A DNA stretch of 64,000 bases from Actinomadura rifamycini DSM 43936 (GTDB lineage: Bacteria; Actinomycetota; Actinomycetes; Streptosporangiales; Streptosporangiaceae): the NCBI RefSeq assembly GCF_000425065.1, contig NZ_AULB01000023.1, positions 62,001-126,000 on the forward strand, read 5' to 3'. This document shows, one piece after another, positions 52,237-61,136 of this stretch. Below the pieces are notes generated by a model that made no database searches, was not told the origin of the DNA, and saw only the letters and a program-made list of their open reading frames with translations. Position 1 is the stretch's first letter. Each line of letters starts with the position of its first letter. Both the position numbers and the translations under genes were made by a program.

Positions 52237-52605
52237 TCACGGCACGGTGTCGCAGGTCTCGCCGGGCCAGCCGGAGATCGTGTAGCTCAAGCAGACCTCG
52301 TCCCCGCTGACCAGCGGCACGGTGGGCCGGTACTCGCCGCGCAGGTACGTGGGGCCGCTCTCGTAGTACACGCTCCCGGGCGCGTACGCGTCGTTGACGG
52401 TGAACGTCAGGACGCCGGTCGGCTGCGGCTGGAAGCGGAACGCATAGGAGTAGTCCCCCGGCTCGCCGGTGATGCCCGCGCACACCGGCGCTTCCGGAAT
52501 GCACACCGGGAACCCGGCGGGAGCGGACGCCAGCGCGGGGGAGGCGGTCAAGGCCGCGGCGGCACCGGCGGCGGCGAGGGTGAGGACACGGATCAGGGAG
52601 CGCAT
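52237..52605 (-). CDS. Small secreted protein of unknown function
   Basis: Protein of 122 residues from ATG 52605 with a clear signal peptide (cleavage near PALAS, residue 26). The mature domain is beta-rich with four cysteines (two near the start, two near the end, ending GETCDTVP). No family recognised. A longer start upstream would hide the signal peptide. It is upstream of the LuxR gene on the same strand. Confidence 0.75.
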   Translation of the reverse strand: MRSLIRVLTLAAAGAAAALTASPALASAPAGFPVCIPEAPVCAGITGEPGDYSYAFRFQPQPTGVLTFTVNDAYAPGSVYYESGPTYLRGEYRPTVPLVSGDEVCLSYTISGWPGETCDTVP

Positions 52606-52640
52606 GGCCTCACCATCCATGAACATCCCGACCGGTGAAA

Positions 52641-52668
52641 CGGCCGTGTCCGAAGGCGGACACGGCCG
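52641..52668 (-). terminator. Hairpin after the TPR-like gene
   Basis: Perfect 12-bp arms (52641-52652 and 52657-52668) around AAGG, 29 bases after the stop of the TPR-like gene and before the secreted-protein gene. Confidence 0.75.
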
Positions 52669-52696
52669 GCGGCGCGGCACCCGCGCCCTTCGCCGA

Positions 52697-53746
52697 TCAG
52701 TACTTGGGCCTCGGCAGGTCGAGCTTCGCCAGCAGCTCCGCCAGGCCCCGCGTGCGCTCCGCGTCGCGGCCGTCCTCGACGAAGGTGTAGAGCGTGAGCA
52801 CCAGCCTGCGGGCGCGCTCGTACCGTTCGTCGCTCCATTCCTTCAGACGGTCCAGACCCGCGTGCACGGGTTCGAACGTGGCCGGGAACAGGAACAGGCC
52901 GATGTCGGCGAGCGCGGGTGCGCTGACCTCTTTCTGGTACTGGGCGGACTCGAACGGCTCCCGGATCACCGAGCCCTCGCTCACCCCGCTCTGCTCGACC
53001 TGGTCGTACACGATGTCCATCCACGGTTCGCTCGCCAGCAGCTCGCCGAACCTGACCGCGACCCACGGGTGCAGCCCCGCGTCGCCGCCTCTGGCCGGGT
53101 GGGACGCGCGGTGCGCGTACGACAGCGCCGTGCTCGCACGCTCCTTCTTGCCCTGCCCGATGAGGACGTGCGCCTCGAGATGGCCGGCGAAGGCCGCCAG
53201 TGTGCCGTCGCACATCTTCCGCGTGTAGCGGAGCGGTTCGAGGGCGGCCTCCGGCTCCCCGCCCTGGACGAGGAGGGCGCCGAGCAGCAGGCCCGCGACG
53301 TCTCCGGCGGCCGTGCCCTTGCGGGCCTCGAAGGTGCGCCCGAAGCCGTCCCGCGCGGCGTCCGGGTCACCGGTGAGCCAGGCCGCGAGGCCCGGGAGGA
53401 GCCGCCCGTCCGGGTCCGCCGAGGCGCCCGACCGGAAGTCCGGGGTGAGCAGCACCGCGGCCAGCGGCCCCAGCCACGGGTCCTCGCCCGAGGCCGCCTG
53501 CTCCAGCCGCGCCCGGTGCGGGTCGTCGAGCCCGTCCTCGCCGATCCCGATGCCCGCCAGCGCCATCGCCGCGTGCCCGGACGCGCTCGTCCGTCCCGCG
53601 TCGGCGGCCGCGGCCAGCAGCTCCCGCGCCCGCCCGGCGTCGCCCGCCCGGAACGCCGCCAGCCCGCGCCCGACCTCGTCCGGCACCGGGCTCGGCGGGT
53701 CGGGAGGCAGCGGGAGGGCCCGTCCGTTGGAGTCGAGCAGCGTCAT
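52697..53746 (-). CDS. TPR-like hypothetical protein
   Basis: Cytoplasmic protein of 349 residues from ATG 53746 (AAAGGTG upstream). Alternating Ala/Leu/Gly helices such as VGRGLAAFRAGDAGRARELLAAAAD and LLLGALLVQGGEPEAALEPLRYTRKM resemble tetratricopeptide repeats. The C-terminal quarter is less regular. No enzymatic motif. Probably a scaffold or an uncharacterised actinobacterial family. Confidence 0.7.
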   Translation of the reverse strand: MTLLDSNGRALPLPPDPPSPVPDEVGRGLAAFRAGDAGRARELLAAAADAGRTSASGHAAMALAGIGIGEDGLDDPHRARLEQAASGEDPWLGPLAAVLLTPDFRSGASADPDGRLLPGLAAWLTGDPDAARDGFGRTFEARKGTAAGDVAGLLLGALLVQGGEPEAALEPLRYTRKMCDGTLAAFAGHLEAHVLIGQGKKERASTALSYAHRASHPARGGDAGLHPWVAVRFGELLASEPWMDIVYDQVEQSGVSEGSVIREPFESAQYQKEVSAPALADIGLFLFPATFEPVHAGLDRLKEWSDERYERARRLVLTLYTFVEDGRDAERTRGLAELLAKLDLPRPKY

Positions 53747-53829
53747 GGCGTCACCTTTCTCGGGAGCGTTTCCGCGCAACCCTGCCAGCCGCCCCCGACA
53801 GGCATCCCCGCCCGCGCGCCGATCCGGGC

Positions 53830-54633
53830 ATGATGGGCATCGTGGAACATCGCGGACGCGGCCGGTTCACCCTGGTCGCCGCCGAAGACGACCACGTCCT
53901 CGGCGTGTGCGCCGCGGTGGACGGCCTCTTCGGCGAGCCCGAGCGCGGGACGTACGAGCTGCTCGGCTGGGTCCCGGACGGCGCCGGAGTCCACGGGTGG
54001 GTCGGCGACCGGGTCTGGCTCGTCCCCGACGGCGGCGACGCCTGGCTGCTGGAGGACGCCCGCGCCCCCGGGCTCCACCCGGCGTCGGGCAGCCTCGTGC
54101 TGACCGGCCTGGACGACGACGAAGGCCCGCCCGAGGGGCACCGGGGCCGCGTCCGGGTGCACGACGAGCGCCGGTGGCTGGGCTCCTGCCGGGAGTTCGC
54201 CCGCGTCCTGCCGCCCGAGCGGGAGCGGCCCGCGCTCGTCCTGCGCGGCCTCGCCCCCGGAGACCGGCTGCGGGCGGCCCTGGCGAAGGGCACCCGCCGC
54301 GCGCTGAACCTCGACGAGACCGTCCTGGAGATACGGGACGACCGGGGCGAACCCCTCACCGACCGGACGCTCTGGGTCGAGGTCCGCGCCTGGCGCCCGT
54401 CCGCGCACGGCACGGACCTGATCGACCTGGAGCTCGACGGGGTGTACTTCCCGCCCGTCCCCGAGCACGTCCGACCGGTCTGGGAGCGCTGGTTCGCCGG
54501 GCCGCCGGACGTCCCGAACGCCTGGACGGGCCTCGGCACCCGGCTCCGCAAGGCGGGCCTGACCCCGGCGACGCCGGGAAAACGGCCGGCGGCGGTGTCG
54601 GATCGGGGGAGGGCCCGTTCGTCTTGGGGGTGA
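53830..54633 (+). CDS. Hypothetical protein
   Basis: Protein of 267 residues with no signal peptide and no membrane segment. The N-terminal 100 residues are beta-rich and acidic (VAAEDDHVLGVCAAVDGLFGEPERGTYELLGWV). Later parts have RVHDERRWLGSCREFARVLPPERERPALVLRGL. I do not recognise it. The start could be ATG 53830, ATG 53833 or GTG 53842; none has a strong ribosome site. Divergent from the TPR-like gene and upstream of the DGPF/sigma pair. Confidence 0.65.
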   Translation: MMGIVEHRGRGRFTLVAAEDDHVLGVCAAVDGLFGEPERGTYELLGWVPDGAGVHGWVGDRVWLVPDGGDAWLLEDARAPGLHPASGSLVLTGLDDDEGPPEGHRGRVRVHDERRWLGSCREFARVLPPERERPALVLRGLAPGDRLRAALAKGTRRALNLDETVLEIRDDRGEPLTDRTLWVEVRAWRPSAHGTDLIDLELDGVYFPPVPEHVRPVWERWFAGPPDVPNAWTGLGTRLRKAGLTPATPGKRPAAVSDRGRARSSWG

Positions 54634-54687
54634 GGAGCGCTTCCCGGCGAAAGACGTCGGGCGGCCGTTCCGGGGAAGGAGACACAC

Positions 54688-55026
54688 GTGAAGTACGTGC
54701 TGATGTTCGTCGAGACCGAGGAGTTCGCCCGCGAGCTGGAGGCGATGGGCGAGGACGAGCGGCAGGCGGCGTTCGAGGCGGTGGGGCGCTGGTTCACCGA
54801 GCACGCGGCCGTGATCACCCACCACGCGCACCTGCGGCCCGCCGAGACCGCCACCACGATGCGGCTGGCGGGCGGGGACGCGATCGTCACCGACGGGCCG
54901 TTCGTGGAAGGCAAGGAGGTCGTGTCCGGGTACGCCGAGATCGAGGTCGCCGACCTGGACGCGGCGATGGCGGTGGCCCGCTCGTGGCCGGCGTGCCCGC
55001 TCGTCGAGATCCGCCCGATCACCTGA
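54688..55026 (+). CDS. YCII-related DGPF-domain protein
   Basis: Small protein of 112 residues with a dimeric alpha/beta-barrel fold: KYVLMFVETEEFARELEAMGEDERQAAFEAVGRWFTEH and the signature DGPFVEGKEVVSGY. Such DGPF proteins are the standard partners of ECF42-type sigma factors, and here the stop overlaps the sigma-factor start as TGATG. GTG start after GGGAAGGAGA. Molecular role unknown. Confidence 0.9.
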   Translation: MKYVLMFVETEEFARELEAMGEDERQAAFEAVGRWFTEHAAVITHHAHLRPAETATTMRLAGGDAIVTDGPFVEGKEVVSGYAEIEVADLDAAMAVARSWPACPLVEIRPIT

Positions 55027-56261
55027 TGGCGTCCGCCCACCCGGACCCGCGGGTGCACGCCGAGCTGGCCCGCACCGTGCGCGAGCACGCGGGCCGGCTC
55101 ACCGCGTGCCTGGTGCGGGTGCTGGACGACTTCGCCGCCGCCGAGGACGTCGTCCAGGACGCGGTCGAGACCGCGCTGCGGCGCTGGCCGGTCGACGGGA
55201 TCCCCGAGCATCCGGACGCCTGGCTGCTCACCACCGCGCGCCGCCGCGGCATCGACGTGCTGCGCCGCCGCGCCGTCCAGCGCGACAAGCTGGCGCGGCT
55301 GCGGTGGCCGGTGCCGTCCGAACCCGACGACCGGCTCAAGCTGCTGTTCACCTGCTGCCACCCCGCGCTGCCGCCGGCCGCGCGGATCGCGCTCACCCTG
55401 CGGGCCGTGTGCGGGCTCACCACCGCGCAGATCGCCGCCGCGCTCCTGGCCTCGGAACCGGCGGTCTCCCGGCGCATCACCCGTGCCAAACGCAAGATCG
55501 CCGACGCGCGCATCCCCTACCGCGTCCCCGCCGGCGACGACCTTCCCGACCGGCTGCGCGAGGTCCTGACCGTCATCTACCTGCTGTTCAACGAGGGGTA
55601 CCTGGCCAGCACGGGCGGACGGACGCACGCGCCCGACCTGGCGGCCGACGCCGAATGGCTCGCCGCGCAGCTCGCGTGGCTGATGCCGCGGCAGCCCGAG
55701 GTCCTCGGCCTGCTCGCCCTCATCCGCCTGCACCGGGCCCGCGCCGCCGCCCGCTTCGACGGCGGCGGCGACCTGGTGCCGCTGCGCGACCAGGACCGCG
55801 CCCGCTGGGACCGCGACGCCATCGCCGAGGGGGTCCGGCTGCTCGAACGCGCCGCGGCGCTCCGCGGCCCCGGCCCGTACCAGGTGCAGGCCGCGATCGT
55901 CGCCTGCCACGCCGAAGCACCGGCCTGGGACGACACCGACTGGCCGCAGATCGTCGTGCTGTACGACATGCTGCTGGCGATGGCGCCGTCCCCCGTGCAC
56001 CGGCTCCAGCGCGCCATCGCCCTGCACCACCACCCCGGTTCCCGCGGCGGCGCCCGCAACGCCCTGGCCGACCTGGACGCCCTCCCGGAAAACGACCGCG
56101 CGACCCTGGAGCGCTACCCGCCGTACCACGCCACCCGGGCCGAACTGCTGCGCGCCCTCGGCCGTCCCGCCGAGGCCCGCGCCGCCGACGGGCGGGCCCT
56201 GCGGCTCACCGCCAACCCCGCCCAGCGGGCGCTCATAGAGGAACGCCTCACCCTCGGCTGA
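55026..56261 (+). CDS. ECF sigma factor with TPR-like C-terminal extension (ECF42 type)
   Basis: RNA polymerase sigma factor of 411 residues. Region 2 is at about 10-75 (DFAAAEDVVQDAVETALRRWPVDGIPEHPDAWLLTTARRRGIDVLRRR), and region 4 at about 105-165 (TLRAVCGLTTAQIAAALLASEPAVSRRITRAKRKI). The remaining 240 residues are a conserved helical extension (VIYLLFNEGYLAS near 190; GPYQVQAAIVACHAEA) typical of ECF42, which lacks an anti-sigma factor. Coupled to the DGPF gene, its likely target. Regulation by the C-terminal extension is known for the group. Confidence 0.9.
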   Translation: MASAHPDPRVHAELARTVREHAGRLTACLVRVLDDFAAAEDVVQDAVETALRRWPVDGIPEHPDAWLLTTARRRGIDVLRRRAVQRDKLARLRWPVPSEPDDRLKLLFTCCHPALPPAARIALTLRAVCGLTTAQIAAALLASEPAVSRRITRAKRKIADARIPYRVPAGDDLPDRLREVLTVIYLLFNEGYLASTGGRTHAPDLAADAEWLAAQLAWLMPRQPEVLGLLALIRLHRARAAARFDGGGDLVPLRDQDRARWDRDAIAEGVRLLERAAALRGPGPYQVQAAIVACHAEAPAWDDTDWPQIVVLYDMLLAMAPSPVHRLQRAIALHHHPGSRGGARNALADLDALPENDRATLERYPPYHATRAELLRALGRPAEARAADGRALRLTANPAQRALIEERLTLG

Positions 56262-56422
56262 CCGCCCCGCGTGCCGTTCCGCGGGCTGTACTCTTCGGAG
56301 AACAGCAGTGTTTATTAGCGGTCGGACCGGCGCGCGGCCGGGCCCCTGCGGCGCTTCGGTCCCCGGGGGAGCCCGGACGGCCGGGTCCGGTCGGTGGCCG
56401 GCGCGGCGGGAGGGCGGGCGGA

Positions 56423-58048
<1,626 letters not shown>

Positions 58049-58091
58049 CCTGCCCCTACCGCCCGGCATCGGCGCCGCGGCGGGCGCGCGG

Positions 58092-58664
58092 TCACGGGTC
58101 GGTCTTGCTGCGCTCGTAGTGGCGTGCGGCCTTGGCGCGGTTGCCGCAGCCGGCCATGGAGCACCAGCGGCGGGTGCCGTTCTTCGTGGTGTCGTGGAAG
58201 TACAGGACGCAGTCGGGGTGCGCGCACGGTTTGATGCGGCGGGGGTCGTCGTCCAGGAGCCGCAGGTAGTCGGCGGCGGCGAGCCAGGACGGCAGCCACG
58301 CGGGGTCGTCGGTCCGGGGGCGGCGCTCGGGGCCGCCGGGACCGAGCCGGGGGTGCAGCGCGCCGCGCTCGAGGATCCGGTTGAGGGCCTCCGCCGCGCC
58401 GGTGGACGGGCGCCGCTCCACCAGGTCGAGCAGGACGCCGCGGGTCTCGGCGAGGGCGTCGCGCGTCGCCCGGTCGGCCGTCGCCCGGCCGTCCAGTCCG
58501 GCGGAGCGCAGCCAGACGGCCAGCCCGTCGGTGGTGTCGAGCAGGTCGCGGCGGGCGCCGTTCGCGATCCATCGCGTGTTGATCAGGTCGAGGCACAGCG
58601 GTTCGCCGGTGAGCGGGCGCGGGTCCGCTGCGACCTGCGGCTGGGGACGGGGTTCCGACTGCAC
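58092..58664 (-). CDS. CGNR zinc finger (ABATE-domain) regulator
   Basis: Putative transcription factor of 190 residues. The N-terminal stress-related ABATE domain includes GEPLCLDLINTRW. The C-terminal finger is KPCAHPDCVLYFHDTTKNGTRRWCSMAGCGNRAKAARHY, with the CGNR motif. GTG start. Divergent from the VOC gene, with inverted repeats in the shared promoter, so it probably represses or activates that gene. Confidence 0.9.
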   Translation of the reverse strand: MQSEPRPQPQVAADPRPLTGEPLCLDLINTRWIANGARRDLLDTTDGLAVWLRSAGLDGRATADRATRDALAETRGVLLDLVERRPSTGAAEALNRILERGALHPRLGPGGPERRPRTDDPAWLPSWLAAADYLRLLDDDPRRIKPCAHPDCVLYFHDTTKNGTRRWCSMAGCGNRAKAARHYERSKTDP

Positions 58665-58680
58665 GGTCCGAGTCTACCCG

Positions 58681-58736
58681 GCTATCGCGACTTAGCCGGT
58701 TGACGATCTCGCTCTAACTATCTATCTTGCGATAGC
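58681..58736 (+). promoter_or_regulatory. Promoter of the VOC gene with inverted repeats
   Basis: -35 TTGACG (58700-58705), 17-base spacer, -10 TATCTT (58723-58728). GCTATCGC (58681-58688) and its inverse GCGATAGC (58729-58736) flank the promoter 40 bases apart. CTATC-TTGC-GATAG (58722-58735) overlaps the -10 box. A loop or dimer of the divergent CGNR regulator could bind both. Confidence 0.7.
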
Positions 58737-58785
58737 AGGTTAGATCGAGCCGGGCGGGGCTGCCCGGGTTAGCGAGGTATGTGTC

Positions 58786-59247
58786 ATGGAGACGGTCGCC
58801 ATCAGGGCTCTGCAGACCGGGCACGTGGGCTTGAACGTCACCGACGTCGATCGGTCGCTGCCCTTCTACGAGCGCGTCTTCGGGCTCGAAGTCCAGGCCG
58901 AGGGCAGGGACGACGGGCGCCGCTGGGCCTTCCTCGGACGGGACGGGCGCCTGGTGCTGACCCTGTGGCAGCAGAGCGACACCGGCTTCCCGACCCGGTC
59001 GGCGGGCCTGCACCACCTGTCGTTCCAGGTCGAGTCGATCGACGAGGTGAAGGCCGCCGAACGGGTGCTGCGCGAGCTCGGCGCCGCGTTCGCGCACGAC
59101 GGCGTCGTCCCGCACGGGGAGGGGGCCTCCTCCGGCGGGATCTTCTTCGCCGACCCCGACGGGATCCGGCTGGAGATCTACGCGCCCACCGGCGCCGACA
59201 CCGCGCCCGCGCCGAGCGGGGCCGCCCCCACCTGCGGTTTCTTCTGA
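58786..59247 (+). CDS. VOC family (glyoxalase/dioxygenase superfamily) protein
   Basis: Metal-binding protein of 153 residues with two beta-alpha-beta-beta-beta units: TGHVGLNVTDVDRSLPFYERVFGLE and LHHLSFQVESIDEVKAAERVL, ending GIFFADPDGIRLEIYAP, where the Glu is a usual metal ligand. Possible roles are glyoxalase, fosfomycin/bleomycin-type resistance or dioxygenase; sequence does not decide. Followed after 31 bases by the PNPOx-like gene, so both should be controlled by the CGNR regulator. Confidence 0.88.
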   Translation: METVAIRALQTGHVGLNVTDVDRSLPFYERVFGLEVQAEGRDDGRRWAFLGRDGRLVLTLWQQSDTGFPTRSAGLHHLSFQVESIDEVKAAERVLRELGAAFAHDGVVPHGEGASSGGIFFADPDGIRLEIYAPTGADTAPAPSGAAPTCGFF

Positions 59248-59278
59248 CCCTCGGCAACCGGACGAAAGGAGGGCCGCT

Positions 59279-60190
59279 GTGGCGGCCGACGTCTACCACG
59301 AAGGCGAACGGGCCGCCCAGCGGCGCGCCGGCCTGCTGGACCAGGGCGCGTTCTCCGCCCGCGCCGTCCGCGCCGAACTCCCCGAGGTGGCCCGCACGTT
59401 CCTGGTCCGGCAGCCGATGGTCGTCCTCGGCGCCGCCGACGGCGCGGGCGCGATGTGGGCCACGCTGCTCACCGGCCCGCCCGGCTTCCTGCGCGCCGCC
59501 GACGCCCGCACCGTCGCGGTCGACGCCCGCACGGGACCGGACGACCCGCTGCACGACCGGCTCACCGGACCCGCACCGGTCGGGATGCTCGCCATCGAGC
59601 CGTCCCGGCACCGGCGGATGCGGATGAACGGCCGCGCCGTCCCGACCGCGCACGGCCTGCGCGTCGCGCTCGACCAGGTGTACTCCAACTGCCCGAAGTA
59701 CATCCAGAAGCGCCGTCCGCACTGGGAGCCGGCCGCCCCCGGACGGCCGCGGCGTTCGAGCGCGCTGACCGGTGACCAGCGCCGGTGGATCGCCGCGGCC
59801 GACACCTTCTTCATCGCGACGTCCGACCGCGAGGGCGACGCGGACGCGTCCCACCGCGGCGGCGACCCGGGCTTCGTGGAGGCGGTGTCGCCGACCCTGC
59901 TGCGCTGGCCCGACTACGCGGGCAACGCCATGTTCAACACCCTGGGCAATCTGGAGGTGCAGCCCCGGGCGGGGCTGCTGTTCCCCGACTGGCGCACCGG
60001 CGCCGTCCTGCAGCTCACCGGGACGGCCCGCACCGACTGGGAGCCCGCGCGCGCCGCCGCGGTGCCGGGCGCCGAACGCCTCGTCGAGTTCACCGTGACC
60101 GGCGTCGTCGAGACCCCCGGCGCCGTCCCGCTGCGGTGGAGCGAACCGGGCCTGTCCCGCTTCAACCCGCCCGTCCGCCCCCGGCCTTGA
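59279..60190 (+). CDS. Pyridoxamine 5'-phosphate oxidase family flavoprotein
   Basis: Protein of 303 residues from GTG 59279 (AAAGGAGG upstream). The FMN-binding split barrel is visible in RWIAAADTFFIATSDREGDADASHRGGDPGFVE and YAGNAMFNTLGNLEVQPRAGLLFPDWRTGAVLQLTGTA. The N-terminal 130 residues hold a second, degenerate barrel-like part. Members of this group act on small molecules with FMN or F420; substrate unknown. Likely co-transcribed with the VOC gene. Confidence 0.88.
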   Translation: MAADVYHEGERAAQRRAGLLDQGAFSARAVRAELPEVARTFLVRQPMVVLGAADGAGAMWATLLTGPPGFLRAADARTVAVDARTGPDDPLHDRLTGPAPVGMLAIEPSRHRRMRMNGRAVPTAHGLRVALDQVYSNCPKYIQKRRPHWEPAAPGRPRRSSALTGDQRRWIAAADTFFIATSDREGDADASHRGGDPGFVEAVSPTLLRWPDYAGNAMFNTLGNLEVQPRAGLLFPDWRTGAVLQLTGTARTDWEPARAAAVPGAERLVEFTVTGVVETPGAVPLRWSEPGLSRFNPPVRPRP

Positions 60191-60194
60191 GCCA

Positions 60195-60824
60195 TCACTC
60201 CCGGAGACTGTCCTGCACGTGTGCGGACACGATCTCGCGAGCCTGCTCGGGCGTGAGGTTCTCGGTCATCACGAGGCCCGCCAGGCCGATCGCCAGCGCC
60301 ACGATCCGGTAGGCACGGGGGCGGAGCGAGGCGAGGTCGCCGGACGGCCCGGGGGCGGCGATCTTGGAGAGCAGCAGGGCCACCAGCGAGGCGAGGTCGT
60401 CGTAGCCCCGGGCGACCTGCTCCTTGAGCGCGGGCCGCGGAAGCGCGAACGTCTCGAACGCCTGGGCGACCCGGAAGAGCCGGCGGTCCTCCTCGGTGCG
60501 CGGGAGGAGGCCGTCCAGGACCTCGGCCAGGACGGCTTCGGGGTCGCCGAGGCCGTCCCCGGCGGTGAGCCGCGCGCGCACCCGCTCGGACCCGCGCGCG
60601 TTGATCGCCGCGAACGCCTCGGCGAGCAGGGCGTCCTTGCTGGGGAAGTAGTGCTGGACGCGGCCGACGGACACCCCGGCGCGGTTCGCGACGTGCCGGA
60701 TGCTGATCTGGTCGGTCCCCTCGGCGTCGACGATCGCGAACACCGCGTCGAGGATGCGCCGCCGACGCTCGGCGTGCGCCGCGCCGGGGCCCCGCACGCC
60801 GGGCCGTTGACTGGCCACGGCCAC
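60195..60824 (-). CDS. TetR family transcriptional regulator
   Basis: Repressor of 209 residues. DNA-binding domain RILDAVFAIVDAEGTDQISIRHVANRAGVSVGRVQHYFPSKDALL; the C-terminal domain is of the BetI-like type (LVMTENLTPEQAREIV). Two adjacent GTG starts (60824, 60818) are possible. Divergent from a small membrane protein and carboxylesterase operon, with repeats in the gap. Confidence 0.9.
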   Translation of the reverse strand: MAVASQRPGVRGPGAAHAERRRRILDAVFAIVDAEGTDQISIRHVANRAGVSVGRVQHYFPSKDALLAEAFAAINARGSERVRARLTAGDGLGDPEAVLAEVLDGLLPRTEEDRRLFRVAQAFETFALPRPALKEQVARGYDDLASLVALLLSKIAAPGPSGDLASLRPRAYRIVALAIGLAGLVMTENLTPEQAREIVSAHVQDSLRE

Positions 60825-60839
60825 CTCTCTTTTTCAAGT

Positions 60840-60910
60840 CGAACGTACTGGTTTGACCGGCATAGCCGCCTCAGGTTATCGTCGCCCATCAAACCAATAC
60901 GAACGTACTG
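60840..60910. promoter_or_regulatory. Repeated operator sites between tetR and the small membrane protein gene
   Basis: CGAACGTACTG occurs at 60840-60850 and 60900-60910, exactly 60 bases apart. The inverted pair TGGTTTGA (60849-60856) and TCAAACCA (60889-60896) lies between. Probably two TetR sites, one per divergent promoter. Confidence 0.65.
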
Positions 60911-60932
60911 ACCTATTGTCTGCGGAGGCGCC

Positions 60933-61136
60933 GTGTCGGCAACGCTGGGGCTCGTCCTGCTCATCCAGGGCGGCGGAGGTCTGATCAACAACCTGTTCAC
61001 CGACTCCGAGAGCTGGTTCCTGCTGAACCACCTGGACATGCCGGCGGGCGCCCGCCTCGCCGGGCACGCCGTGATGCTCGTCGTGGGGCTGCTCCTCGTC
61101 GCCCGGCGCGGCGGCTGGGCACGGCTGCTCCCGTGA
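60933..61136 (+). CDS. Small membrane protein
   Basis: Protein of 67 residues with two hydrophobic segments (about 3-20 and 40-58) and a basic end. GTG 60933 follows GCGGAGGCG. The stop overlaps the carboxylesterase start (GTGA). No known family. Expression is likely controlled by the divergent TetR. Confidence 0.7.
   Translation: MSATLGLVLLIQGGGGLINNLFTDSESWFLLNHLDMPAGARLAGHAVMLVVGLLLVARRGGWARLLP

Noticed and set aside
49106..52285. Plus-strand open frame of 1059 codons
   Set aside because: It is antisense to the LAL regulator, which has Walker and LuxR motifs. The reading is Arg/Gly/Pro/Val-rich without domains, as expected for a shadow frame in high-GC DNA.
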